Assembly: GCF_000190595.1 (NCBI RefSeq) | Contig: NC_015167.1 | Coordinates: 3,580,501-3,644,500, forward strand | DNA: 64,000 nt | Direction of reading: 5' to 3' | Source of the DNA: Cellulophaga lytica DSM 7489 | GTDB lineage: Bacteria > Bacteroidota > Bacteroidia > Flavobacteriales > Flavobacteriaceae | In this document: positions 17,995 through 27,136 of the stretch, piece by piece | How the letters are laid out: each line of letters opens with the position of its first letter | Position numbering within the stretch: the first letter of the stretch is position 1 | Notes under the pieces: generated by a model | Told to the model about the DNA's origin: nothing | The model's database searches: none | What the model saw: the letters and a program-made list of their open reading frames with translations, nothing else | Made by a program: the position numbers and the translations under genes

Positions 17995-19146
17995 CTATTT
18001 TACTTTAGCTAATGCTTGTTCTATATCAACTATTAAATCTTCTACTTCTTCAATACCCACAGAAAAACGAATTAAACCATCTTTAATTCCTTGTTTTTCT
18101 CTTTCCTCTGCACTTAATAATGAATGGGATGTTAAGGTTGGAGATAACACTGTACTCTCTACACCCGCTAAACTCATAGATGGCTTTATAAGTTGTAATG
18201 CATTTTGGAAATCCATAGCATCTATGTCGTTCTTAAGCTCAAAAGATAACATACCTCCAAAACCTTTCATTTGAGACTTTGCTAGCTCATGATCTGGATG
18301 CGACTGTAAACCTGGATAATACACCTTTTCTACATTTTTATTTTGATGTAGATATTCTGCCATTTTTTGTGCATTTTCATTTTGTGCTTTTACTCGTATT
18401 CCCATAGTTTTCATACTACGCTCTAACAACCATACTGTATAATCACTTAAACTACCTCCAAAATTTTTAGCTAGCTGAAAAATCTTATCCATATTTTTAG
18501 CTGATGATGCTACAGCACCTGCACAAATGTCTGAATGTCCGCCCATATATTTAGTAGCACTGTGTATTACAACGTCAATACCAAAATCTATTGGATTTTG
18601 ATTAACAGGACTAGCAAATGTATTATCTATCATAGAAACCAAATTATGCTTTTTAGCCAATAAAGCAACAGCTTTTAAATCTGTAATAGTTAGTAAAGGG
18701 TTAGATGGTGTTTCTATATAAATAACCTTGGTATTTTTTTTAATTTTAGCTTCAAAATCTTCAGGTTTTAAGCCGTCTGTTAAAGAGTATTCTATTCCAA
18801 ACTTAGCAAACTCTTCTTCAATTAAATTATAAGTACCTCCATATAATGTTTTTTGCAAAACAATATGATCTCCAGCGTGTAAAAAAGCCATTAATGATGT
18901 GCTTACCGCTGCCATTCCGCTTCCAAAAATTAATCCTGCTTCTGTATGTTCTAATGCTGCAACTTTTTTACATAAGGCTTCTTGGTTTGGAGTATTAAAA
19001 TACCTTGGATATCTTTTTACATCTACACCTTCAAAAGCGTAAGAAGAACTCATATATAATGGAGACACTGCTCCTTTAAACTGCTTATCCTCTACCTCTC
19101 CTGTGTGTGTACAAATTGTATTTAAACCTGCCTTAGATTGCTTCAT
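17995..19146 (-). CDS. trans-sulfuration PLP enzyme (cystathionine gamma-synthase/lyase family)
   Basis: 383 residues of the Cys/Met-metabolism PLP family. Seen are the cofactor phosphate loop GSGMAAVST, YGGTYN, the ETPSNP segment, MIDNTFASP with the PLP-nitrogen Asp174, and the Schiff-base Lys199 in HSATKYMGG, plus the C-terminal ESTVLSPTLTSH. Such enzymes act as cystathionine gamma-synthase, cystathionine gamma-lyase, O-acetylhomoserine sulfhydrylase or methionine gamma-lyase; sequence alone does not decide, and being upstream of bshB1 favours a role in cysteine supply. It is the first gene of a two-gene unit with a good promoter 35 bp upstream of its start. Confidence 0.88.
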   Translation of the reverse strand: MKQSKAGLNTICTHTGEVEDKQFKGAVSPLYMSSSYAFEGVDVKRYPRYFNTPNQEALCKKVAALEHTEAGLIFGSGMAAVSTSLMAFLHAGDHIVLQKTLYGGTYNLIEEEFAKFGIEYSLTDGLKPEDFEAKIKKNTKVIYIETPSNPLLTITDLKAVALLAKKHNLVSMIDNTFASPVNQNPIDFGIDVVIHSATKYMGGHSDICAGAVASSAKNMDKIFQLAKNFGGSLSDYTVWLLERSMKTMGIRVKAQNENAQKMAEYLHQNKNVEKVYYPGLQSHPDHELAKSQMKGFGGMLSFELKNDIDAMDFQNALQLIKPSMSLAGVESTVLSPTLTSHSLLSAEEREKQGIKDGLIRFSVGIEEVEDLIVDIEQALAKVK

Positions 19147-19180
19147 TTTTATTGTTTTAGTTCTATTTTAGTTGGTCTAT

Positions 19181-19208
19181 CAAAGTTACAAATTTAGAAC
19201 CTAAACAA
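19181..19208 (-). promoter_or_regulatory. promoter of the trans-sulfuration enzyme-bshB1 unit
   Basis: On the minus strand: TTG at 19208-19206, 17-nt spacer, TAACTTTG at 19188-19181. This matches the flavobacterial consensus and gives a leader of roughly 30 nt before the ATG at 19146. Confidence 0.75.
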
Positions 19209-19284
19209 CCTAACAAATCTATTTTGCATTACACACCGTATATAAATGTAACAACAGTATAAAAAATTGAATAAATACCAACAA

Positions 19285-20085
19285 ATGACATTTAAAACTA
19301 TAGTTTACAGCATTTTAATATGCAGTTCTTTTATTGCTTGCTCTACAGATAGCGAATCTACTCCTTCTTTTACAGATGGTAATAATGATATTATAACAGA
19401 AGAAATTAAAGAAAGAAACAGAAAAAACGTTGGTTCCTCTGCTAATGATTTACTTTCTAACTCCACTTACAAATCTACTGTTTTTGAAATATTCTACGTA
19501 AAAGATTACAAACCTACAGATGAAACTATAGAGAACTTTAAAAAATTTGTTACAGAACGATTAAATAAATCTAAAGGATGGGAATTACGTCTTGAAGAAA
19601 TAACGGTTCCGGCAAAAACATCCTACACTGTAGATGATATTATTGCTATGGAAAACAACCTGCGTACCCAATACAATACAGATGATAAAATAGCCGTTTT
19701 TGGTATTTATTTAGATGCGGAATATGCTAATAACACAGAAAACGGATCGGTTTTAGGTATTGCTTACCAAAACACATCTTTTGCTATTTTTGAAAACACC
19801 GTTAAATCGTTTAGCAACAAACCCTTGGCTCCTAGCAGGACAGTACTATCTTCTACTGTGCTTAATCATGAATTTGGGCATTTACTTGGTTTAGTTAATG
19901 TTGGTTCTAACATGCAAACAGATCACCAAGACACTGCACACGGCAAACATTGTAATGTAGAAGATTGTTTAATGTTTTGGACAGCAGAAACAGGTGAGGG
20001 ACTTTTAAACTCCATTACTGGAGGTCAAATACCAACGTTAGATCCACAATGTATAGCTGACTTGCAAGCTAATGGCGGAAAGTAA
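19285..20085 (+). CDS. metalloprotease-like lipoprotein
   Basis: 266 residues from the ATG at 19285; an in-frame TTG at 19267 is less likely because the ATG immediately precedes the hydrophobic stretch. The lipobox is SSFIAC with Cys at the mature N-terminus, so the protein is membrane anchored. Near residue 200 the sequence NHEFGHLLGLVNVG gives the HExxHxxG zinc motif of metzincin-type peptidases, and a Cys- and His-rich segment (HGKHCNVEDCLMFW) follows where metzincins carry the Met-turn. Similar proteins are known only as putative membrane metalloproteases. It ends 1 bp before the convergent ccsBA gene. Confidence 0.8.
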   Translation: MTFKTIVYSILICSSFIACSTDSESTPSFTDGNNDIITEEIKERNRKNVGSSANDLLSNSTYKSTVFEIFYVKDYKPTDETIENFKKFVTERLNKSKGWELRLEEITVPAKTSYTVDDIIAMENNLRTQYNTDDKIAVFGIYLDAEYANNTENGSVLGIAYQNTSFAIFENTVKSFSNKPLAPSRTVLSSTVLNHEFGHLLGLVNVGSNMQTDHQDTAHGKHCNVEDCLMFWTAETGEGLLNSITGGQIPTLDPQCIADLQANGGK

Positions 20086-20086
20086 A

Positions 20087-23000
20087 CTACTTAGAATAGT
20101 TTACTTTATACCTCCAGTAACTTATTGCGCCAAGTATTGCTACACCTGCTGCTGTATACCATATAAACATTGGGGTAATTACCTGTGCACCACTAGCATA
20201 ACTATGCAAACCTGCTAAGTAAAAGTTTACCCCAAAATATGTCATCATAATACTTGCAAAAGCTACTATACTAGCAAAATTAAATAACCATCTGCCGCGC
20301 AAGCCAGGTACAATTCTCATATGCACAACAAACGCATAAATCATAATAGATATTAAGGCCCAAGTTTCTTTAGGATCCCAGCCCCAATAACGTCCCCAAC
20401 TTTCATTTGCCCACATACCGCCTAAAAAGTTTCCTATAGTAAGCATAACAAGTCCTGTTGTTAAAACAAGCTCATTAATTATAGTTAACTCTTTTAAGTT
20501 AAGATCCATACGAGCTTTGTTCTTTTTATTTGTTAGTATTATTAAAATTAACGATGTAACACCTAGAATCATCCCCACAGTTAAAGGGCCGTAACTACCC
20601 ACAATTACAGCAACGTGTATCATTAACCAATAACTATCTAATACAGGCACTAGGTTAGATATAGATGGATCTACCCAGTTTTGGTGTGCTATCCATAACA
20701 ACATTGCGGTTACAAATGTAGCTGCGGCAATAGTTAAATTACTTTTACGCGCAAACAGTAAACCCATTCCTAAGGTTGCCCAAGCCACATAAATAATACT
20801 CTCATAAGCATCACTCCAAGGAGCGTGCCCAGAAATATACCAACGCAAAATTAAGCCTGCCGTATGCCATATAAACAATAAGTATATTGTTCCTTTAAAA
20901 AAGTACACAGCCACACGCCAAATACTACGGTCTTTAAAAATTTGAAAAACAAGAATAAAGAACAACAACAAGCCTACAACCGCATAAGACTTATATAGGA
21001 CATTAAAAATATTTAGCTTATTGTACACTACCTCTATTTCTATTTTTCTGTCTGATGGTAATACTTCTTTTCCGTGGTTTATTTGATTTTGTTTTAAACC
21101 AGCTAACATTGTATCAGCTTTTGTATAATCTTCAGATTCTCTTGCTTTTTGCAATTCTAATAAATAATAAGGTATAGCATTTTTTATAAAATTATCGTAC
21201 AATTCTTCTTGCACAGGAAACTGACCATTATTACTTCTATACTCTAAAGCAGATATCCATTTATTATTATCTACACCTAGTAACGGAAAAATCTTTAAAA
21301 TTTCTCCACTTAAAGCTCTGTTTAAAAGCCCTAATCTAATATTAACATCTTTATAATCTTGCTGAAATTTATTAGGGTTATTAGTTGCAGTAGCTTCTAC
21401 CAAAAACGGATCTAACTTGTAACTTTGCTTTTCATCAAAAAAGTCCATTAAAGTTGCATATCGTTGCCCAGCTGGCACACCTATAACTTTACGTATACTA
21501 TCATTATATCCTTTTTTATCAATAGCAATAATGTGTGCATTAGCCCACAATTGTTGGTTAGACATCATTGATAAAAACACTTGATCTGATGTTAAGCCTA
21601 AATACTTATCTTTTAAACTTAGCTTACGTAATAGCTCTGATGTAAAAGTGTTTATAGGTTTCATACGCCCACCTTCATCTTGTATTACTAGCTTACCAAA
21701 TTCCTCTGCATGTTCTTTAGGTACCGCAGTTGCTAAAATAATAGAGTCTACAACCTCTGGACTTGGTACAGCTGAGTGATTATGGCCATCACCAGGACTA
21801 TGATCTTGTGCATTTACACTTTGAGAAGTTAAACTTAATAAAGCACCTAAAATTAAAACAGATGTAAGTTTTGCTTTTTTAGCTTTAATTTTATTTAAAG
21901 AAGCTCCTAAATCTTTAAACCTTGTTTTTCCAAAAAACATAATCCCCATTAAACCTGCATATAACATAAAATAACCAATATAAGTAATCCAAGTTCCCCA
22001 TTGGTCATGATTAACTGATAACCTTGTTCCTAACTCATCAGGATCAAAACTAGCTTGAAAAAAACGATAACCTCTATGGTCTAATATATGATTCATAAAA
22101 ATATCATAGTCAAAAGGTTTTTCATCTTCAATAGTTACCTTACTCATAAAAGATGCATAACCTTTTTCTGTACCAGGATACTTTTCAGCTATAAAATCAT
22201 TTAATTTAATAGCAAAAGGCAACTCATGAATTTTAGATCCGTAAGACATTCTAAATTCTAAATCGCCAATTTTAAACGGATCAGAATACTGCATCATTCC
22301 TTTAGATCCTAATAGTTTTTTACGTACAGTATTGCCATTTACAGTAACATCTAAAATTAGCGCATCTGGCATATTTTCTGTACGCTCTTCGTCTGGAATA
22401 CGTATAATTCCGTTTTTACCTTTAACCAAAGAATCTGGCATAACAAACTGCATATTTGCCATTTGGTATAAAGAACGCAATTGTAGTTTTTGTACTGTAT
22501 CTTTTTTAACACCACCTTCTAACCTGTCTGCCATACGCATAAATGTCCCTTCAAAAGGAGATTGTATTGTATAACTAGAGTCTGTTGCAGTAATATTAAT
22601 AGCTCCTTCTGTAGGCTTATTTAAAGCAAATAACACATTGTGTATACTTTGCACTACACCTTCTTCTAAATAATGATCATGGCGTCCACCACTACTAGAT
22701 TCTACTATTTTTAAAAAGTTTTTTCCTTCATCTCCAATTATTAAACCTTCTTTAGCACCATCTATAAAACCAGCATATGCTATAGTATATTCCGTTTTAT
22801 CAAAATTAGTGTGTATTGGTAAGTCAGATTTTAATGCTTCTGCTGTAACAAGAATAGGATATTCACTCTTTTTTTGCATTTTTACACCATCTTTTTCACC
22901 ATACACAATTGTAGAGATGTATGTTTTATCTGAAAAGAATACGTTTTCTGTTTCACCTTCACGTATAGGCATCATTCCTTCATAACTAATATACCTAGTT

Positions 23001-23284
23001 ACAAAAGCACCAATAATAATAAAAATCCAAGAAAGGTGTAATAATAATACTGCCCATTTTTCTTTACGTAACAAGTTGTATCTAGCTATGTTTCCTATAA
23101 AATTAATTACAAAAAAGACCATAATAGCCTCAAACCAAACTGTGTTGTAAATCCATATTCTTGCTGTATCAGTGCTATACCAGCTTTCAATAAATGTCCC
23201 AAAAGCCATTGCGGTAGCAAATGCTATGAATAAAAATGACATTAAACGTGTAGAAAAAAAGAACTTCTTAATTAAATTTATCAT
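20087..23284 (-). CDS. ccsBA: fused cytochrome c biogenesis protein CcsBA (ResB-ResC)
   Basis: 1065 residues. The N-terminal half is ResB/CcsB-like: transmembrane segments near 12-32, 52-70 and 80-100, a long periplasmic region and a further helix near 430. A charged and His-rich linker (DHSPGDGHNHSA) follows. The C-terminal ~350 residues are CcsA/ResC with multiple helices and the haem-handling WWD motif WGRYWGWDPKETW, plus the His residues in HTAGLILRWYISGHAPWSDAYES and LMIHVAVI. System II CcsBA exports haem and ligates it to CxxCH of apocytochromes c on the outer face of the inner membrane. Fusion of the two subunits is common in Bacteroidota and epsilon-proteobacteria. Confidence 0.95.
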   Translation of the reverse strand: MINLIKKFFFSTRLMSFLFIAFATAMAFGTFIESWYSTDTARIWIYNTVWFEAIMVFFVINFIGNIARYNLLRKEKWAVLLLHLSWIFIIIGAFVTRYISYEGMMPIREGETENVFFSDKTYISTIVYGEKDGVKMQKKSEYPILVTAEALKSDLPIHTNFDKTEYTIAYAGFIDGAKEGLIIGDEGKNFLKIVESSSGGRHDHYLEEGVVQSIHNVLFALNKPTEGAINITATDSSYTIQSPFEGTFMRMADRLEGGVKKDTVQKLQLRSLYQMANMQFVMPDSLVKGKNGIIRIPDEERTENMPDALILDVTVNGNTVRKKLLGSKGMMQYSDPFKIGDLEFRMSYGSKIHELPFAIKLNDFIAEKYPGTEKGYASFMSKVTIEDEKPFDYDIFMNHILDHRGYRFFQASFDPDELGTRLSVNHDQWGTWITYIGYFMLYAGLMGIMFFGKTRFKDLGASLNKIKAKKAKLTSVLILGALLSLTSQSVNAQDHSPGDGHNHSAVPSPEVVDSIILATAVPKEHAEEFGKLVIQDEGGRMKPINTFTSELLRKLSLKDKYLGLTSDQVFLSMMSNQQLWANAHIIAIDKKGYNDSIRKVIGVPAGQRYATLMDFFDEKQSYKLDPFLVEATATNNPNKFQQDYKDVNIRLGLLNRALSGEILKIFPLLGVDNNKWISALEYRSNNGQFPVQEELYDNFIKNAIPYYLLELQKARESEDYTKADTMLAGLKQNQINHGKEVLPSDRKIEIEVVYNKLNIFNVLYKSYAVVGLLLFFILVFQIFKDRSIWRVAVYFFKGTIYLLFIWHTAGLILRWYISGHAPWSDAYESIIYVAWATLGMGLLFARKSNLTIAAATFVTAMLLWIAHQNWVDPSISNLVPVLDSYWLMIHVAVIVGSYGPLTVGMILGVTSLILIILTNKKNKARMDLNLKELTIINELVLTTGLVMLTIGNFLGGMWANESWGRYWGWDPKETWALISIMIYAFVVHMRIVPGLRGRWLFNFASIVAFASIMMTYFGVNFYLAGLHSYASGAQVITPMFIWYTAAGVAILGAISYWRYKVNYSK

Positions 23285-23391
23285 CTTGGATAATAGTAAA
23301 TGAATTGGTTTGCAAAAATACGCCCTTTTTGTGTTTTTTTATACCTAAAACAACAATAAATGTGTTAATGAAAACCTAATGTTTAAACTGT

Positions 23392-23793
23392 TTATGAACT
23401 AGTGTTTTGTCTAGCGTTAAAAATATGAATGTGAATATTAGACCCCATATTACGAGCTCTGTTTTTAGCTATATTAACATTGTCTCCTTCAAAAAGTTCA
23501 TCTAACGTTTCTAACCAATAATTTAACCAGATACCAAAATGCATTTCGTTAATTGTATTATTGGTGTAATTATCTACTTTATTGTGTACCGCTATAGGGT
23601 TACCTTTATAAGTACCACGCTCTATAAATAACTGATTGCTCCAAAAATTAGTAAGATGCTGTAAATGGTGATCCCAATCTGTTATTATACCATTAAAAAT
23701 AGGACCTAAAGTTTCATCTTTGCGTATTTTACCATAAAAAGATGAAACTAATAAAAATACATTCTCTTTGGTTGTGAGCTCAAGTTTTTTCAT
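23392..23793 (-). CDS. group III truncated haemoglobin
   Basis: 133 residues with the 2-on-2 globin layout of group III: LVSSFYGKIRKDETLGPIF, the WDHHLQHLTNFWSNQL helix and the proximal-His region YKGNPIAVHNKV. The family binds O2 or NO at haem b in the cytoplasm; roles in microaerobic respiration or NO detoxification have been suggested for relatives. It is 107 bp upstream-adjacent to ccsBA on the same strand, a sensible partner for respiratory haem proteins. A TAnnTTTG-type -7 element lies at 23852-23845 on the minus strand, without a clear TTG partner. Confidence 0.9.
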   Translation of the reverse strand: MKKLELTTKENVFLLVSSFYGKIRKDETLGPIFNGIITDWDHHLQHLTNFWSNQLFIERGTYKGNPIAVHNKVDNYTNNTINEMHFGIWLNYWLETLDELFEGDNVNIAKNRARNMGSNIHIHIFNARQNTSS

Positions 23794-23890
23794 ATTACAA
23801 ATACTATTTAATACATTAGCAAATAATTAAGCCTGTATTAGTTACAAAACTAAACAACAAAGCCTTAATAACAGTTAAAAAAGTAAAATT

Positions 23891-24265
23891 ATGTTTAATA
23901 GTATACCGCTTAAAAAGTATATTTATCACACCCTTTTTTTGGTGTTATTAACTTGTAATATTAGTTGTTCTAATGAAGACGACTCTAGCTCTACAGAGGA
24001 AAATGCAGCAAAAGGCAACTGTATAGAAAATGGTGCTAAAATTACCATTGCAGGCAATCATAGTCACACTCTAAACATTACAATACAAGACATTACAAAT
24101 GGCACACAAAAAAATTATACATTAGATGGTGCTACAGGACATACACATATGCTTACCATAACCGCAGAACATTTTACAAACTTAAAGACTAATAATGCTG
24201 TTACACTTGCAACAAGTACCAATGCAGGACACACGCACGCTGTAACAATTGGCTGTAAAGAATAA
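23891..24265 (+). CDS. small lipoprotein with three HxH repeats, unknown function
   Basis: 124 residues. A lipoprotein signal ends in CNISC, followed by an acidic/Ser linker (SNEDDSSSTEE). The mature part has three copies of a short beta-like unit: GNHSHTLNI, GHTHMLTI and GHTHAVTI, spaced about 32 and 28 residues, and two further Cys residues that could pair (in KGNCIEN and at the extreme C-terminus, TIGCKE). The regular HxH pairs suggest binding of copper, zinc or another metal at the periplasmic or surface face, but this is inference. I do not recognise a named family. It is divergent from the haemoglobin gene and 34 bp before the DUF2520 gene. Confidence 0.75.
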   Translation: MFNSIPLKKYIYHTLFLVLLTCNISCSNEDDSSSTEENAAKGNCIENGAKITIAGNHSHTLNITIQDITNGTQKNYTLDGATGHTHMLTITAEHFTNLKTNNAVTLATSTNAGHTHAVTIGCKE

Positions 24266-24299
24266 TTTTTTTTAAATAGATTAGCTGTACTTTTGTAGT

Positions 24300-25064
24300 A
24301 TGATTAGCGTAGTAATTATAGGAATAGGGAATATTGGCACACATTTATATACTGCCTTTAACAAGTTAAGCAATGTTACCGTTACAATGCTATACAACCG
24401 CACAGAAAAAGCATTATTGCCTTTTAAAAATGAGGTAAATACAACTACTGATTTTACAAAATTACCAAACGCTAATGTATACATTATTGCAACTGCTGAT
24501 GATAGTATTGCTAAAGTATCTACACAATTACAACTGCAAAACAAATTAGTTGTACACACTTCTGGCAGTGTACCAATAAGCGTTTTAAATGATAAAAACC
24601 GCAAAGGATCTTTTTACCCATTACAAACCTTTAGCAAAGGAGCTATTGTAGATTTTAAAAGCATTCCTGTTTGTATAGAAGCAGAAAATAAGACTGATGA
24701 AGCCTTACTTCTTCAACTAGCAGAAAGTGTTTCTAACAGTGTACATAAAATATCATCGGAACAACGAAAATCCATACATTTGGCTGCGGTTTTTGTAAAT
24801 AATTTTAGCAATCATATGTACCAAATTGGGCAAGAGATTTGTGAAGAAAACAAAGTTCCTTTCTCAATTTTATCACCTTTAATACAAGAAACCGTTGCAA
24901 AACTAAATACCTTATCTCCTTACAATGCACAAACAGGACCTGCAAAACGTAATGATATTGGTACAATGCAACGCCATATAACAGAACTAACTAACAATAC
25001 GCATAAAGAAATATACAGCGTTATAAGCAAATCTATTACCAATACTTATGGAAAAAAGTTATAA
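24300..25064 (+). CDS. Rossmann-like DUF2520 domain protein
   Basis: 254 residues. An N-terminal NAD(P)-binding fold begins with IIGIGNIGTHL, and a helical DUF2520 C-terminal domain (~125-245) resembles the dimerisation domain of ProC-like dehydrogenases, with HLAAVFVNNFSNHMY and TGPAKRNDIGTMQRH. The family is conserved in Bacteroidota next to kdsC and maf, as here, but its substrate is unknown. It overlaps kdsC by 17 bp. A TACTTTTG -7 element ends only 4 bp before the ATG, so the message, if started from it, would be almost leaderless. Confidence 0.87.
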   Translation: MISVVIIGIGNIGTHLYTAFNKLSNVTVTMLYNRTEKALLPFKNEVNTTTDFTKLPNANVYIIATADDSIAKVSTQLQLQNKLVVHTSGSVPISVLNDKNRKGSFYPLQTFSKGAIVDFKSIPVCIEAENKTDEALLLQLAESVSNSVHKISSEQRKSIHLAAVFVNNFSNHMYQIGQEICEENKVPFSILSPLIQETVAKLNTLSPYNAQTGPAKRNDIGTMQRHITELTNNTHKEIYSVISKSITNTYGKKL

Positions 25065-25575
25065 AGAATACCTACACAATATTACCACTTTTGTTTTTGA
25101 TGTAGATGGCGTTTTTACAGACGGATCTGTACTTATTACAGAAAACGGAGAATTACTACGTAAAATGAATGTTAAAGATGGTTACGCACTAAAAACCGCA
25201 ATACAAAAAGGCTTTAATGTTTGTATAATTTCTGGCGGTACTAGCGAAGGTGTACGTACTAGATTTAAAGGTTTAGGCGTTAAAGATATTTACTTAGGCG
25301 CTCACCTAAAAATAGAACCTATAAAAGAGTACTTATCTACTAATAATATAGATCCTAAAAATGTTTTGTATATGGGTGATGATATGCCAGATGTTCCTCC
25401 TATGAAACTTGTTGGTATGCCTACTTGTCCGCAAGATGCTATACCTGAAATTAAAGCCGTAAGTAAGTATATTTCTCAAAAAAACGGAGGTAATGGTTGT
25501 GCCAGAGATGTTATTGAGCAGGTTTTAAAAGCACAAGGCAAGTGGAATGATAATTATAGCGCTAAAAACGACTAA
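25048..25575 (+). CDS. kdsC: HAD phosphatase, KdsC-like (KDO 8-phosphate phosphatase)
   Basis: 175 residues without a cap domain, as in KdsC. Motif I is FDVDGVFTDG with the nucleophile and acid Asp pair, motif II is IISGG, and motif IV is MGDDMPDVP. It should release phosphate from 3-deoxy-D-manno-octulosonate 8-phosphate in lipopolysaccharide inner-core synthesis. A related sugar-acid phosphatase activity cannot be excluded because HAD C0 enzymes are similar. The start at 25048 overlaps the DUF2520 gene, and maf starts at the base after the stop codon, so the three genes are translationally linked. Confidence 0.87.
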   Translation: MEKSYKEYLHNITTFVFDVDGVFTDGSVLITENGELLRKMNVKDGYALKTAIQKGFNVCIISGGTSEGVRTRFKGLGVKDIYLGAHLKIEPIKEYLSTNNIDPKNVLYMGDDMPDVPPMKLVGMPTCPQDAIPEIKAVSKYISQKNGGNGCARDVIEQVLKAQGKWNDNYSAKND

Positions 25576-26166
25576 ATGCTTTCTGAAAAACTAAAAGATT
25601 ACAACATTATATTGGCTTCTGGCTCTCCTAGAAGGCATCAGTTTTTTAAAGAATTAGATATTAACTTTAAAGTTGATGTTAGACCTATTGAAGAGGTTTT
25701 TCCTAATCATTTAAAAGCCGAAGAAATTACAAATTATTTAGCTGCACTAAAAGCTGAACCATTTAAGGCATCTCTCCAAGAAAAAGATATTTTAATAACA
25801 TCAGACACCATTGTTTGGCATAATAACGAGCAATTAGGAAAACCAAAAGATGCTGCAGATGCTATTAAAATGCTTACAAAATTGTCTGACTCTTGGCACC
25901 AAGTAGCTACATCTGTCTGTTTCACATCAAAAAACAAACAAATTACAGAAAGTCATATTACTAAAGTAAAATTTAAAGCACTTAGCTTAGAAGAAATTAC
26001 ATATTACGTAGAAAACTATAAACCACTAGATAAAGCTGGTGCTTACGGTATACAAGAGTGGATTGGCCTAATTGCCATTGAAGAAATTATTGGCTCCTAC
26101 CCTAACGTTGTTGGCCTACCTACGCATTTAGTTTATAAAACTTTGTTAACTATAGCAAATGCATAA
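25576..26166 (+). CDS. maf: Maf-like nucleotide pyrophosphatase
   Basis: 196 residues with the Maf signature: ILASGSPRRHQFF near the N-terminus, SDTIVWHNNEQLGKP with the catalytic Asp, and DKAGAYGIQEW. Maf proteins hydrolyse modified or non-canonical nucleoside triphosphates (dTTP/UTP or m7GTP types) to monophosphates and so clean the nucleotide pool. It directly abuts kdsC. A 28-bp palindrome begins at its last base and may mark the end or a weak attenuator before the next gene. Confidence 0.92.
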   Translation: MLSEKLKDYNIILASGSPRRHQFFKELDINFKVDVRPIEEVFPNHLKAEEITNYLAALKAEPFKASLQEKDILITSDTIVWHNNEQLGKPKDAADAIKMLTKLSDSWHQVATSVCFTSKNKQITESHITKVKFKALSLEEITYYVENYKPLDKAGAYGIQEWIGLIAIEEIIGSYPNVVGLPTHLVYKTLLTIANA

Positions 26167-26193
26167 CATTTTAAGTAATTTTACTTAAAATGT
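26166..26193. repeat. 28-bp perfect palindrome after maf
   Basis: Both 13-bp arms match exactly around a TT centre. It starts on the last base of the maf stop codon and lies 7 bp before the next ATG. The T-rich but interrupted tail means it could be a weak terminator, an mRNA stabilising hairpin, or an operator for the downstream lipoprotein gene. Confidence 0.6.
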
Positions 26194-26200
26194 ATTTGTT

Positions 26201-27136
26201 ATGAAAAAATTAGTTGAACTAGGTATAATAGCCGCTACACTATTAGTATCTAATGCGTGTAAAGAAAAAATACAAACCCAAGATGTTGCTGCTGTAACTC
26301 CTGAAAAGGTTATTGAAAAAAAAGAACCAAAACCACTGTCTAATCAATTTAAAAAGTATTGGTACAATGGTACTGCAGAAATAACATCATATAATTTAGA
26401 ACAAGCTAGGTATGGCGAGTTAAGAAAAGGGTCTGCTGTTTTGGTTTTTGTAACAGAGCCTTTTAGCGCTAAAAAACAGGTAAAAGCAGATAACCCAGAC
26501 AAAACAAGCGTTCCTGTTTTAAAATTAAACAGCACTAAAAAATTCTATACTGGTATTTATCCATACTCTGTTATGTCTAGCACCTTTTATCCTGTTGGCG
26601 ATAATTCTGCTTCATTAAAAATCACAAACTCTGTACAAGAATGGTGCGGACAAGTTTTTTTTCAGTTAAATAACAAAGATAAATTTGAAGTTTCATCTTT
26701 TTCTTATTTTGAAAGTGAAGGAGATAAAAATTTTAGTTTAGATAAAAACATTTTAGAGAACGATTTATGGGCTAAAATTAGAATTAACCCAGATAGTTTA
26801 CCAACAGGCAAATTACAAATTATACCTTCTTTTCAATATATAAGGTTTTCTCATAAAAAACTTAAGGCATACACCGCAAACATTACTAAAACTCAAAAAG
26901 ACAACGTAACCGTTTATAGCATAGATTACCCTGACTTAAAACGTAACTTAACAATAACATACACTACTGCTTTTCCGCACACTATAGAAAGCTTTACAGA
27001 AACACATAAAAGTGGCTTTGGAACAGATATTAAAACGCTAACCACAAAAGCAACATTAAACAAAAGGATAAACACAGCTTATTGGCAACAAAACAGCAAT
27101 AAGGACTTACATTTTAGAGATAGTTTAGGATTATGA
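26201..27136 (+). CDS. lipoprotein of unknown function
   Basis: 311 residues with a lipoprotein signal ending in SNAC at about residue 20. The mature protein has no motif I recognise. It is rich in beta-strand-like alternation, with a central EWCGQVFFQLN segment and a C-terminal HFRDSLGL. Similar genes sit after maf in other Flavobacteriaceae and some databases have carried over a misleading Maf label; nothing in the sequence supports a nucleotide pyrophosphatase activity. It overlaps the MscS gene by 4 bp (ATGA), so it is translationally coupled and may be an envelope partner of it. Confidence 0.75.
   Translation: MKKLVELGIIAATLLVSNACKEKIQTQDVAAVTPEKVIEKKEPKPLSNQFKKYWYNGTAEITSYNLEQARYGELRKGSAVLVFVTEPFSAKKQVKADNPDKTSVPVLKLNSTKKFYTGIYPYSVMSSTFYPVGDNSASLKITNSVQEWCGQVFFQLNNKDKFEVSSFSYFESEGDKNFSLDKNILENDLWAKIRINPDSLPTGKLQIIPSFQYIRFSHKKLKAYTANITKTQKDNVTVYSIDYPDLKRNLTITYTTAFPHTIESFTETHKSGFGTDIKTLTTKATLNKRINTAYWQQNSNKDLHFRDSLGL

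Noticed and set aside
24288-24295. Promoter for the DUF2520 gene
   Set aside because: TACTTTTG matches the -7 box but no TTG lies 17-23 nt upstream and it ends 4 bp before the ATG; kept only as a remark.
26201-27136. Second Maf/septum inhibitor protein
   Set aside because: The Maf motifs are all in the gene before it. This one is a lipoprotein without them.
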